Of a DNA stretch of 64,000 nt, positions 6,719-15,037 are shown one piece after another. A program made the position numbers and the translations under genes. The stretch spans positions 310,001 through 374,000 of the forward strand of contig NZ_KI911560.1 of NCBI RefSeq assembly GCF_000515275.1. Reading direction: 5' to 3'. The notes beneath the pieces are model-generated. The model searched no databases, was not told the DNA's origin, and saw only the letters and a program-made list of their open reading frames with translations. Every line of letters begins with the position of its first letter. The stretch's first letter is position 1. Source of the DNA: Methylophilus sp. 5. Lineage in GTDB: Bacteria > Pseudomonadota > Gammaproteobacteria > Burkholderiales > Methylophilaceae.

Positions 6719-9700
6719 GTGACACCCTTTGCTGTGTGGCTGGCTTTTTCATCCAGCGCCCCACCACAATAAAAAACAACGGTACAAAAAAGATCGCGAG
6801 CAAGGTCGCAGCGATAATGCCGCCCAGCACGCTGGTGCCGATGGCAATTTGCGCACCAGAGGCGGCACCGGTAGAAAATGCCAACGGAATCACGCCGACA
6901 CCAAACGCCAGCGAGGTCATCACAATCGGCCGTAAACGCTCTTTAGCGGCTAATAAACTGGCTTGTATGAGTGGCATGCCTTGCAGCACATGCTCACGCG
7001 CAAACTCGACAATTAAAATCGCGTTTTTAGCCGACAAACCGATGGTGGCAATCAAACCTACCTTAAAGTAAATATCGTTGGGCAAACCACGCAAGGTCAC
7101 GCCAAGCAAAGCCCCTAATACGCCTAATGGCACCACCAAAATCACGGCAAACGGAATCGCCCAGCTTTCATACAAGGCGGCCAGCACCAAAAACACGACC
7201 AGAATAGATAACGCGAATAACATCGTCGCCTGGCTACCAGACTGTTTTTCTTCCAGCGATTGCCCGGCCCATTCCAGTCCAATACCTTTACCCAGGCCTT
7301 GCACCAATTGCTCCATTTTTTGCATCGCCGCCCCGCTGCTATACCCAGGCCCGGCCCCGCCATTAATATTAAATGACGGAAAGCCGTTAAAGCGCGTGCG
7401 TTGTGGCGTGCCCATGGCCCAATCCAGGGTCATGATGGAGGAAAGCGGCACCAGGCTGCCATCGGCTGCTTTCAGGCGGATCTTTTTGATGTCTTCCACG
7501 GTCTGGCGCTGCTTGCCATCCGCTTGCACAATCACCCGGCGCACCTGGCTGCCATAGACAAAATCACCCAGGTAATTAGAGCCAAGCAAGGTTGCCAATG
7601 AATCATTCACTTCATCTAAAGAAATACCTAATGCATTTGCCTTGCTGCGGTTGAGCTGCATATTGACCACCGGCGTATCATACAAACCGGCAAATAATAC
7701 ATTGGCCAGCTCAGGGTGCTTGGTCGACTCGGCCAGCAACTGATCGCGCGCCTTCATCAAGGTTTCGACGCCCACACTGGCTCTATCTACTAACTTGAGG
7801 TCAAAGCCGCCTACACCGCCTAACTCTGGCAATGGCGGTGCGTTCATGGCAAAAATACTCAAATTAGGGCGGCCATAAAAGTGCTGATTCACACGATTCA
7901 CAATCGCCTGCACCTGTTGCTCTGCTTTGGGTCGCTCAGCCCAGTCTTTGAGTGTAATAAACAGCATGCCGCTATTGGTGCTGGTGCCGTAAAAACTAAA
8001 GCCGCTGACCTCAAAAATAATATCGACTGGCTCATGCTGCTGAATATAACGGCTCATGTCGCCCAGTACGTCGGCGGTTTCTGCCAGCGTCGCCCCTTGT
8101 GGCAATGACACCATGACCATAAAGTTACCCTGGTCTTCTTCTGGCAAAAAAGCCCCAGGCAAACGCATAAATAACCAGCCAACCAGCGCCACAATCAGCG
8201 CAAACACGCCCAGCCAGCGCAATGGTTTATTGAGCAAACCGCCGGTCAGGCGTGTATAACGCTCGGTCAAGCACTGAAAGCTGCGGTTAAACCAGACAAA
8301 AAAGCGCGCTTTGGTGCCGGCCTCATGCCGCAACAGCGTCACACATAATGCGGGCGTGAGTGATAACGCCAAAAAGGCCGAGAAACTGATAGAGACAGAC
8401 AGCGCCAGTGAAAACTGGCGATAGATATTACCGACCGCACCACTAAAAAAGGCCATCGGGATAAACACCGACACCAGTACCGCGGTGATGCCGATAACAG
8501 CGCCACTGATCTGCGACATGGCTTTTACAGTGGCGTCATAAGGTGATAAACCCTCGTCGACAATCAGGCGTTCGACGTTTTCCACCACCACGATGGCATC
8601 ATCCACCAGAATGCCAATCGCCAGCACCACGCCAAACATAGTGAGTACGTTAATCGAATAGCCCAACCAATACATGACGGCAAACGTGCCCATCAAGGCA
8701 ATTGGCACCACAATGGTTGGGATCAGCGTGGCACGCAGGTTTTGCATGAACAGATACATGACCACAAACACCAGCAATACCGCTTCTACCAGCGTTTGAA
8801 TCACTTTTTTAATCGAGATAGACACAAAGGCGGATGAGTCATATGACAGTTGAAACACGACATTTGGCGGGAAATAGGGCTGCATTTGCTCCATGGCCAC
8901 TTTCACGCGCTTGATCGTCTCCACCGCATTAGAGCCTGGCGCCAGTTTCACGGCCATGCCGGCCGCATTTTTGCCGTTTACTTTTGAGCTATAAGTATAG
9001 TCACTGCTACCCAACTCTACCCGAGCCACATCTTTTACCAGCAAGGCTGAGCCATCGGCCTGTGAGCGTATCGGCACATTGGCAAAATCTTCTACGGTTT
9101 TGAGCGTCGCTTCAGCCTCTAGGGAGACGCTGAGCGGTGCGCCTTCAGGCACGCCGCTGGCACCCACCTGGCCCAAGGTCAGGCGCGTATTGTAGCTACG
9201 CAAGGCATTTGAAATTTCGGTCACACTGACATTCAAGCCCGCCATTTTTTGCGGGTCTGGCCAGATGCGCATGGCGTATTCCGGGCTAAATGACTGCACC
9301 TTGCCGACACCTTGCACACGCTTGAGCGTAGGCATCACGGTCGCCGATGACAACTCACCCAGGTCAATCTCGCTATAACGGTTATCCTCTGAAGTTAATG
9401 ACACAATCAGTTGAAAACTGTCTGCCGATTTCTCGACCAAAATGCCACTACGCCGCACAATTTCCGGCAAGCGCACCTCAACACTTTTTAGGCGGTTTTG
9501 CACATCTACCGCCGCTAAATCTGGGTTAGTGCCCTGCCTAAAGGTCACGCTGACTGACGCCATGCCAAAGTTGCTGGTGGCAGACACATACATCAGGCCG
9601 GGGATACCGTTCATTTCGCGCTCGATAATCGAGGTCACGGTTTCTTCAACCACCTTGGCCGACGCGCCAGGATAAGTGGCCGCGATATTCACCACTGGCG

Positions 9701-9818
9701 GTGCGATGTCAGGATACTGCGCAATCGGTAATTGTTTGATGGCGATTAAACCGGCCAGCACAATCAAAATAGCAATCACCCAGGCAAAAATGGGCCGATC
9801 AATAAAAAACCGACTCAT
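6708..9818 (-). CDS. RND efflux pump inner membrane subunit (AcrB/HAE1 family)
   Basis: A 1036-residue proton-driven multidrug pump. It begins [16 protein letters not shown] and has the AcrB arrangement: TM1, porter subdomains, TM2-7, second periplasmic portion, TM8-12. The proton-relay Asp pair is visible in [16 protein letters not shown] in TM4, and the TM10-11 region reads [14 protein letters not shown]. The HAE1 hallmark GNFMVMVSLPQGAT follows the first membrane half. It functions as a trimer with the adaptor and channel encoded beside it. Its start overlaps the adaptor stop by 4 nt (ATGA), indicating a tightly coupled operon read from the divergent promoter near 11050. Confidence 0.95.
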   Translation of the reverse strand: MSRFFIDRPIFAWVIAILIVLAGLIAIKQLPIAQYPDIAPPVVNIAATYPGASAKVVEETVTSIIEREMNGIPGLMYVSATSNFGMASVSVTFRQGTNPDLAAVDVQNRLKSVEVRLPEIVRRSGILVEKSADSFQLIVSLTSEDNRYSEIDLGELSSATVMPTLKRVQGVGKVQSFSPEYAMRIWPDPQKMAGLNVSVTEISNALRSYNTRLTLGQVGASGVPEGAPLSVSLEAEATLKTVEDFANVPIRSQADGSALLVKDVARVELGSSDYTYSSKVNGKNAAGMAVKLAPGSNAVETIKRVKVAMEQMQPYFPPNVVFQLSYDSSAFVSISIKKVIQTLVEAVLLVFVVMYLFMQNLRATLIPTIVVPIALMGTFAVMYWLGYSINVLTMFGVVLAIGILVDDAIVVVENVERLIVDEGLSPYDATVKAMSQISGAVIGITAVLVSVFIPMAFFSGAVGNIYRQFSLALSVSISFSAFLALSLTPALCVTLLRHEAGTKARFFVWFNRSFQCLTERYTRLTGGLLNKPLRWLGVFALIVALVGWLFMRLPGAFLPEEDQGNFMVMVSLPQGATLAETADVLGDMSRYIQQHEPVDIIFEVSGFSFYGTSTNSGMLFITLKDWAERPKAEQQVQAIVNRVNQHFYGRPNLSIFAMNAPPLPELGGVGGFDLKLVDRASVGVETLMKARDQLLAESTKHPELANVLFAGLYDTPVVNMQLNRSKANALGISLDEVNDSLATLLGSNYLGDFVYGSQVRRVIVQADGKQRQTVEDIKKIRLKAADGSLVPLSSIMTLDWAMGTPQRTRFNGFPSFNINGGAGPGYSSGAAMQKMEQLVQGLGKGIGLEWAGQSLEEKQSGSQATMLFALSILVVFLVLAALYESWAIPFAVILVVPLGVLGALLGVTLRGLPNDIYFKVGLIATIGLSAKNAILIVEFAREHVLQGMPLIQASLLAAKERLRPIVMTSLAFGVGVIPLAFSTGAASGAQIAIGTSVLGGIIAATLLAIFFVPLFFIVVGRWMKKPATQQRVSHEV

Positions 9819-10978
9819 GGCGCCACTTTCGATAATGCAGGTGCATTTGTTTTTAGCAGCTTGGGCGTCACTTTAATGCCAGCCGTTTGCGTGCTGGCAT
9901 TGGTCACCACTACCTGTTCGCCTGCTTGCAAGCCCTGCTCAATCACCCATTGTTTATCCAGCACACGGCCAGTTTGCACCTCGCGCGACTCCAGCTCACT
10001 TTTACTATTCACCACCCAGACGCGACTAGAAAACTGGTCACGCATCAAGGCATCGCGCGGAATCAAAATCGCGTGAGGGTTGGTCGCCTGACGAATGTTT
10101 AGCCGCACATAGGCACCCGGCATCAACTCCTGTTGCGGATTCTCAAAAATCGCGCGCATCACCACTGAGTCTGTGGTTTGATTTACCGATACATCCGAAA
10201 AAGACAATTTACCGGTGTTGGCGTAGGTTGAGCCATCTGGCAAGATCAAGGCAATTTGCAACTGGCCATTACTGCCTTTTAACTGCCCGTCGCGCAGCGC
10301 CTTGCGCAAAGCAAACACTTCAGAAGAGGACTGCGAAAAATTGACATAGACCGGGTTGATTTGCTCAACCGTGGTCATGTGCGTGGCTTCGTCTTTACCC
10401 ACCAGCGCACCTTCGGTCACCAGCGCACGCCGCGCCACGCCATCAATTGGCGAGGTCACATTGGCATAGCCCACATCGAGTTTGGCACGATTCAACTTGG
10501 CTTGCGCCGCGGCGACTTCTGCTTTGGCCAACTGCGCCTCCGCTTGTGCTGCCCTGTAATCACGCTGGCTCACCGACTGGTCACCAATCAGCGCCTGGTA
10601 ACGTTGCAATTTGTCGTTGGCGTTGACTAGGTTAGCTTCGGTTCTGGCCAACTCGGCATCGGCTTCCAGCTTGCTGGCCTGCAACTGCTCGGGGTTAAGC
10701 GTAAACAATGGCGTGCCGGCTTTAACCGCCTGGCCTTCCTGATAAAGCCGTTTGGAGACAATGCCAGAGACCCGCGCACGCACCTCGGCAATCCGATAGG
10801 CTTCTACGCGGCCTGGCAACTCAACTTCAGCCGGAATATCGGCGGTTTGCACCGCAATCACCTCGACCTCAGGGGGGGCGCCGGCGGCCTGGGTGGCTTG
10901 CTCGGGCTTGCTGCACGCAGATAACTGCAATAACAATAGCGTGGTGATAGACACCGTGCTCACAAAAAAACGGGACAT
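9815..10978 (-). CDS. RND efflux periplasmic adaptor lipoprotein (AcrA family)
   Basis: A 387-residue membrane-fusion protein. The start at 10978 (MSRFFVSTVSITT) is preferred over 10984 because AGAAGG lies about 7 nt upstream. A signal peptide ends at the lipobox LQLSAC. The order is lipoyl half-motif (VELPGRVEAYRIAEVRARVSGIV), coiled-coil hairpin (about 95-165), second lipoyl half (SPIDGVARRALVTEGALV), beta-barrel and membrane-proximal domains. It bridges pump and channel. It is the first gene of the operon, divergent from the TetR-family gene at 11105. Confidence 0.93.
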   Translation of the reverse strand: MSRFFVSTVSITTLLLLQLSACSKPEQATQAAGAPPEVEVIAVQTADIPAEVELPGRVEAYRIAEVRARVSGIVSKRLYQEGQAVKAGTPLFTLNPEQLQASKLEADAELARTEANLVNANDKLQRYQALIGDQSVSQRDYRAAQAEAQLAKAEVAAAQAKLNRAKLDVGYANVTSPIDGVARRALVTEGALVGKDEATHMTTVEQINPVYVNFSQSSSEVFALRKALRDGQLKGSNGQLQIALILPDGSTYANTGKLSFSDVSVNQTTDSVVMRAIFENPQQELMPGAYVRLNIRQATNPHAILIPRDALMRDQFSSRVWVVNSKSELESREVQTGRVLDKQWVIEQGLQAGEQVVVTNASTQTAGIKVTPKLLKTNAPALSKVAP

Positions 10979-11025
10979 GAACATGCCTTCTGACTATATC
11001 GACGTCAATATTCTATCTGCCCTTC

Positions 11026-11057
11026 AATAATTAATCAATCATGACTGATTAATTATT
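11026..11057. promoter_or_regulatory. Putative AcrR-type operator in the divergent promoter
   Basis: Perfect 12-bp inverted arms AATAATTAATCA and TGATTAATTATT with an 8-bp centre, midway between the adaptor gene (minus) and the TetR-family gene (plus). Size and place match operators of AcrR/TtgR-like repressors that silence both the pump operon and themselves. Binding is inferred. Confidence 0.7.
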
Positions 11058-11104
11058 TTTTGGTATCATATGCCATTGTTTGAGGAATGATAGACCTAGA
11101 GATC

Positions 11105-11710
11105 ATGGCCAGAAAAACCAAAGAAGAGGCGCAAAAAACCCGCGACCAGATACTGGATGCGGCCGAACACGTGTTTTATCGCAACGGCTTTACCATCACC
11201 ACCATGGCGGAAATCGCCGAGGCCGCCCAGCTTTCGCGCGGCGCGGTGTATGGCCATTACAAAGGCAAGCTGGAAGTCGCCACCGCCATGGCAGAGCGCG
11301 TGATCCAAGCCGCTTCACCGTTTCAACACCAACCAGCACTCAACGCCCTCTGCAATCTCAAAGAATACTGTTTGCAGGAAATCCGCAGCTATATCGAGCC
11401 CAGCTCGATCCAGCGCGTGCTGTTTTTTCTTTATATCGGCATTGATGATTCACCGGAGTTATTGCACCTGCGCTTTGCCTGGGAGAAAAAACGCATTGCG
11501 CAAATAGATTGCCTGCTGAAACAGGCAATTGCACAAGGCGAATTATCAGCAGACGTTGATTTTGATTTAATCAGCCTGTATTGCCAGTCGATTATTGAGG
11601 GTGTGTTCAGCATCATTTATTTTGGCAGCCTGAGTGAATCACAGCGCTGGCAACGCGCCGAGCAACTGTGTGAGTACGGCCTGCAGCGCTTGTCTATGCC
11701 CCTTTTTTAG
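11105..11710 (+). CDS. TetR-family repressor of the RND pump (AcrR-like)
   Basis: A 201-residue regulator starting MARKTKEEAQKTRDQILDAAE, the usual AcrR/TtgR N-terminus, so I prefer 11105 over the earlier ATG at 11087. The helix-turn-helix is TTMAEIAEAAQLSRGAVYGHYKGK (about residues 28-51). The rest is an all-helical ligand-binding domain. Proteins of this group sense toxic hydrophobic compounds and release DNA. Its divergent position relative to the efflux operon and the 32-bp symmetric site between them support local control. The 3' flank 11711-11933 holds a GGTCAGT-ATG-ACTGACC repeat (11839-11855) but no gene. Confidence 0.92.
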   Translation: MARKTKEEAQKTRDQILDAAEHVFYRNGFTITTMAEIAEAAQLSRGAVYGHYKGKLEVATAMAERVIQAASPFQHQPALNALCNLKEYCLQEIRSYIEPSSIQRVLFFLYIGIDDSPELLHLRFAWEKKRIAQIDCLLKQAIAQGELSADVDFDLISLYCQSIIEGVFSIIYFGSLSESQRWQRAEQLCEYGLQRLSMPLF

Positions 11711-11838
11711 CCAGAATTGGCGCCAGAACCGGGCGTTAATCATTGCGCTCAAGCATTGACGAATACGCCTGCCTTCCGGCAAGATAAGCGCTGGATACAT
11801 TGATGACAATAAATTGTTCAACTTTTTAGTGTGATCAG

Positions 11839-11855
11839 GGTCAGTATGACTGACC
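11839..11855. repeat. Inverted repeat GGTCAGT-ATG-ACTGACC
   Basis: Perfect 7-bp arms between the tetR-type gene and the antiporter. It is followed 6 nt later by TTTTT, so it could be a weak terminator for the regulator gene or an operator for the antiporter. Confidence 0.4.
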
Positions 11856-11933
11856 GCGCCGTTTTTATCATCACATGGCGCTCACTCAGTCACCTGACAC
11901 CACCTTATAACTATAATTTAAGAAAAAATTGCT

Positions 11934-13631
11934 ATGGACCATAACCTATCACTCATTACCACCATTGCCGCCGCGTTTGCGCTGGCATTGGTGTTCGGCC
12001 TCATCGCCGAAAAACTCAAATTTCCAGCGCTGATCGGTTATTTATTTGCCGGCATTATCATCGGCCCAGCCACGCCTGGCTTTGTTGCCGACATTGAAAT
12101 TGCCTCGCAATTATCAGAAATTGGCGTCATGTTGCTGATGTTTGGCGTAGGTTTGCACTTTTCGATTCAAGATTTAATGTCGGTCAAGCGCATCGCCCTG
12201 CCCGGCGCACTGGCGCAAATGACGCTGGCGACGTTGCTCGGTATGCTGGTTGCCCACTATTGGGGCTGGAGCATGGGGCACGGCCTGGTGTTTGGCTTGT
12301 CGCTGTCTTGCGCCAGTACCGTGGTGTTACTTAAAGCGCTCGAATCCAGACGCATTCTGGAAAGCATGAACGGCAAAATTGCCGTCGGCTGGCTGGTGGT
12401 AGAAGACATGGTGACCGTACTGGTGCTGGTATTGATGCCAGCGCTGGCAGGCGTATTGGGTGGCCAGGGCGAAGCCACAAATGCCAGTGCCATTTGGGAG
12501 ACCATAGGCATTACCTTGCTTGAAATCACCGGGTTTGTGGTGGTGATGCTGGTCATCGGTAAACGCGTATTACCCTGGTTGCTGTGGTACGTGGCGGGCA
12601 CCGGCTCGCGCGAGCTGTTTACCTTAACGGTGATTGCCGTCGCTATCGGCGTCGCTTTTTTTGCGTCATCCCTGTTTCATGTTTCGTTTGCACTGGGCGC
12701 TTTTTTCGCGGGCATGATTATGCGCGAATCCGAATACAGCCACCGGGCCGCCGAAGACTCACTGCCGTTTCGCGATGCATTTGCCGTGCTGTTTTTTGTC
12801 GCCGTCGGCATGCTGTTTGACCCGGCTATTTTGCTCAAGCAACCGATGCAAGTGTTATCGGTAGTGGCGATTATTATTCTGGGTAAATCGCTGGCAGCCG
12901 TCGCCATTGTGCTGGCGCTGCGCTACCCCTTAAATACGGCCTTAACCGTAGCGGCCAGTTTGGCGCAAATCGGTGAGTTTTCGTTTATTTTGGCAGGGCT
13001 TGGTGTGTCACTCAATCTGTTGTCGCAAGACGGCATGAGCCTGGTGCTGGCGGGCGCGCTGATTTCGATTGCCTTGAACCCGCTGGTGTTTGCCTCGATT
13101 AAACCATTGGCAAACTGGGTGGTGAATAAATCTGATGTGGCGCGGCGTTTGTCTTTGCGTATGGACCCTTACAGTGAATTGCCGATGTCGACTGAGCGCA
13201 AGTTTCTTGAAGGCCAGGTGGTACTGGTGGGCTTTGGCCGCGTGGGCAAGCGCATTGCGCAATCGCTCACAGATTCTGCGATCCCGTTTGTGGTAGCCGA
13301 ACAAAACCGCGAACTGGTAGAGAAACTGCGCAAGCAAGGCCAACCGGCGGTATCAGGTAACGCTGCAGACCCAATGGTGCTGATACAGGCGCACATCGCC
13401 AATGCGGCCATGCTGATTATTGCGACACCGGACGCCATGGACATCCGCAAAATCGTCGACATTGCCAAACAGTTGAAACCTGACATTGAAGTGGTGATTC
13501 GTACCCACCATGAAGATGAATACCAGCGCCTGCAAAAAGACCTGGGCCAAGCCGTATTTTTTGGCGAAGAAGAGCTGGCCAAAGGCATGTCTGCCCATGT
13601 GCTACAGCGTTTTGAGCGTCACGTGCTGTAA
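11934..13631 (+). CDS. Kef/YbaL-type cation:proton antiporter with RCK domain
   Basis: A 565-residue monovalent cation:proton antiporter-2 protein. About 12 membrane helices occupy residues 5-395, including ALIGYLFAGIIIGP and LLMFGVGLHFS of the Na/H-exchanger fold and the FALGAFFAGMIM helix. A cytosolic Rossmann RCK/TrkA-N domain follows: LEGQVVLVGFGRVGKRIAQSL (about 430-447, NAD-binding GxGxxG) through DAMDIRKIVDIAKQL. Such proteins exchange K+ for H+ and respond to nucleotides or glutathione adducts. It lacks the extra C-terminal tail of KefC and is closest in layout to E. coli YbaL. It is monocistronic, with its own terminator at 13650-13678. Confidence 0.9.
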   Translation: MDHNLSLITTIAAAFALALVFGLIAEKLKFPALIGYLFAGIIIGPATPGFVADIEIASQLSEIGVMLLMFGVGLHFSIQDLMSVKRIALPGALAQMTLATLLGMLVAHYWGWSMGHGLVFGLSLSCASTVVLLKALESRRILESMNGKIAVGWLVVEDMVTVLVLVLMPALAGVLGGQGEATNASAIWETIGITLLEITGFVVVMLVIGKRVLPWLLWYVAGTGSRELFTLTVIAVAIGVAFFASSLFHVSFALGAFFAGMIMRESEYSHRAAEDSLPFRDAFAVLFFVAVGMLFDPAILLKQPMQVLSVVAIIILGKSLAAVAIVLALRYPLNTALTVAASLAQIGEFSFILAGLGVSLNLLSQDGMSLVLAGALISIALNPLVFASIKPLANWVVNKSDVARRLSLRMDPYSELPMSTERKFLEGQVVLVGFGRVGKRIAQSLTDSAIPFVVAEQNRELVEKLRKQGQPAVSGNAADPMVLIQAHIANAAMLIIATPDAMDIRKIVDIAKQLKPDIEVVIRTHHEDEYQRLQKDLGQAVFFGEEELAKGMSAHVLQRFERHVL

Positions 13632-13649
13632 GGGCATCAAAATGTTAAT

Positions 13650-13678
13650 AAGGGCTGCTTCTGCAGCCCTTATTTTTT
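13650..13678 (+). terminator. Intrinsic terminator of the antiporter gene
   Basis: AAGGGCTGC-TTCT-GCAGCCCTT stem-loop followed by ATTTTTT, 18 nt after the antiporter stop. Confidence 0.9.
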
Positions 13679-13723
13679 GAAGAAAAAGCGCATTTAACGT
13701 TATGATGTCATTGTATTGGCAGT

Positions 13724-13735
13724 CGATACGTATCG
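13724..13735. promoter_or_regulatory. Palindrome upstream of the second RND operon
   Basis: CGATACGTATCG is a perfect 12-bp palindrome 73 bp before the adaptor start. Part of it recurs as AACGATAC near 13790, and a second dyad CTTGT-CAG-ACAAG sits at 13768-13780. This resembles operator DNA, but no regulator gene is adjacent. Confidence 0.45.
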
Positions 13736-13807
13736 TTACATTCACGCCCAATCAAACACAGTACAATCTTGTCAGACAAGAATAACGATACTCAATATTG
13801 GCACTCT

Positions 13808-15019
13808 ATGAATACCTCTCCCTTTTACGCTAAATCTGGTTTATGGTTGCTAGGCCTTGTCAGCCTGACACTGGTGGCCTGCTCATCAGGCAAATCAGAC
13901 AACAAACCACCCAAAAAAACGCCTGAAGTCGGCGTGATTACCGTACAGCCCGCCAGCCAGCTCATTGTGGCCGACCTGCCTGGCCGCACTAACCCGTTTA
14001 TGATTTCTGAAGTGCGACCACAAGTTGGCGGCATTATTCGTCAACGTGCATTTACTGAAGGCGCCTTGGTTAAAGCGGGCGCACTGCTCTATCAAATTGA
14101 GCCTGCGCCTTATCAGGCCAGCTATCAAAGTGCGGCGGCCGCGCTACAAAAAACCCAGGCCACGCTGACCACGCTCAAACTCAAAGCGGGCCGTTACCTG
14201 GAGCTGGTTAAAATCAATGCCATCAGCAAACAGGATAATGACGATGCGCAGGCTGCCCTGCAACAAGGGGAAGCCGATGTTGCTGCTGCCAAAGCAGCGC
14301 TGGCTACGGCAAAAATAAACCTTGATTTCACGCGCGTCGTGTCACCGATTACCGGCTTTGTGGCTACCTCAACCGTCACACCGGGTGCATTAGTCACCGC
14401 CAGCCAAGAGACGGCGCTGACAACTGTGCAACAACTGGACCCGATTTATGTAGATGTGATTCAATCGAGTAGCGATTTACTTAAACTCAAGCACGATATT
14501 GCCAGTGGCAAGCTTAGCAACACGGCACAAAAGGAAATTGCAGTGCGGGTAGTGCTGGAAGACGGCTCTAGTTATGCGCACGCAGGTAAACTCAAATTCA
14601 ATGGCATCAGTGTTAATACGACTTCTGGCGCCGTCACCTTGCGGGCGGTGGTGCCCAACCCCGAGGGCATCTTGTTGCCAGGCATGTATGTGCACGCGCT
14701 GATTGATATGGCAGAAGACAAGGCTGCCATTTTGGTGCCGCAACGCGCCGTGAGTAGAAATACGCGTGGCGAAGCAACCGTGCTGCTGGTTGATGCCGCG
14801 CAAAAAATGGTGCAACAAACGATAGAAACCAGTGGCGCCCAAGGCGAGCAGTGGCGGGTGTCGAACGGCTTGCAGCCTGGTGACCGCGTCATTATGGATG
14901 GCATACAAGGCATCAGTGTCGGCAGTGAAGTGAAGGCCGTGCCCTTTGCCGCAAACAGCCATACCGATGCCACCGCAGCGACCGCAGCACAAGCTGCTAC
15001 CGTGAACCCTGTCCGCTAA
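13808..15019 (+). CDS. RND efflux periplasmic adaptor lipoprotein, second system
   Basis: A 403-residue membrane-fusion protein. I start it at the ATG at 13808 because this puts a proper lipoprotein signal (WLLGLVSLTLVAC) at the N-terminus; an upstream TTG at 13769 would add a hydrophilic leader. Lipoyl half-motifs are LPGRTNPFMISEVRPQVGGII and VVSPITGFVATSTVTPGALV, with the coiled-coil hairpin between. The C-terminus is Ala/Thr-rich (TDATAATAAQAATV). It is more distant from the first adaptor than a recent duplicate would be. It heads a plus-strand adaptor-pump-channel operon, 18 nt before the pump. Confidence 0.93.
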   Translation: MNTSPFYAKSGLWLLGLVSLTLVACSSGKSDNKPPKKTPEVGVITVQPASQLIVADLPGRTNPFMISEVRPQVGGIIRQRAFTEGALVKAGALLYQIEPAPYQASYQSAAAALQKTQATLTTLKLKAGRYLELVKINAISKQDNDDAQAALQQGEADVAAAKAALATAKINLDFTRVVSPITGFVATSTVTPGALVTASQETALTTVQQLDPIYVDVIQSSSDLLKLKHDIASGKLSNTAQKEIAVRVVLEDGSSYAHAGKLKFNGISVNTTSGAVTLRAVVPNPEGILLPGMYVHALIDMAEDKAAILVPQRAVSRNTRGEATVLLVDAAQKMVQQTIETSGAQGEQWRVSNGLQPGDRVIMDGIQGISVGSEVKAVPFAANSHTDATAATAAQAATVNPVR

Positions 15020-15037
15020 CCAGAAGAGAATTTAATT

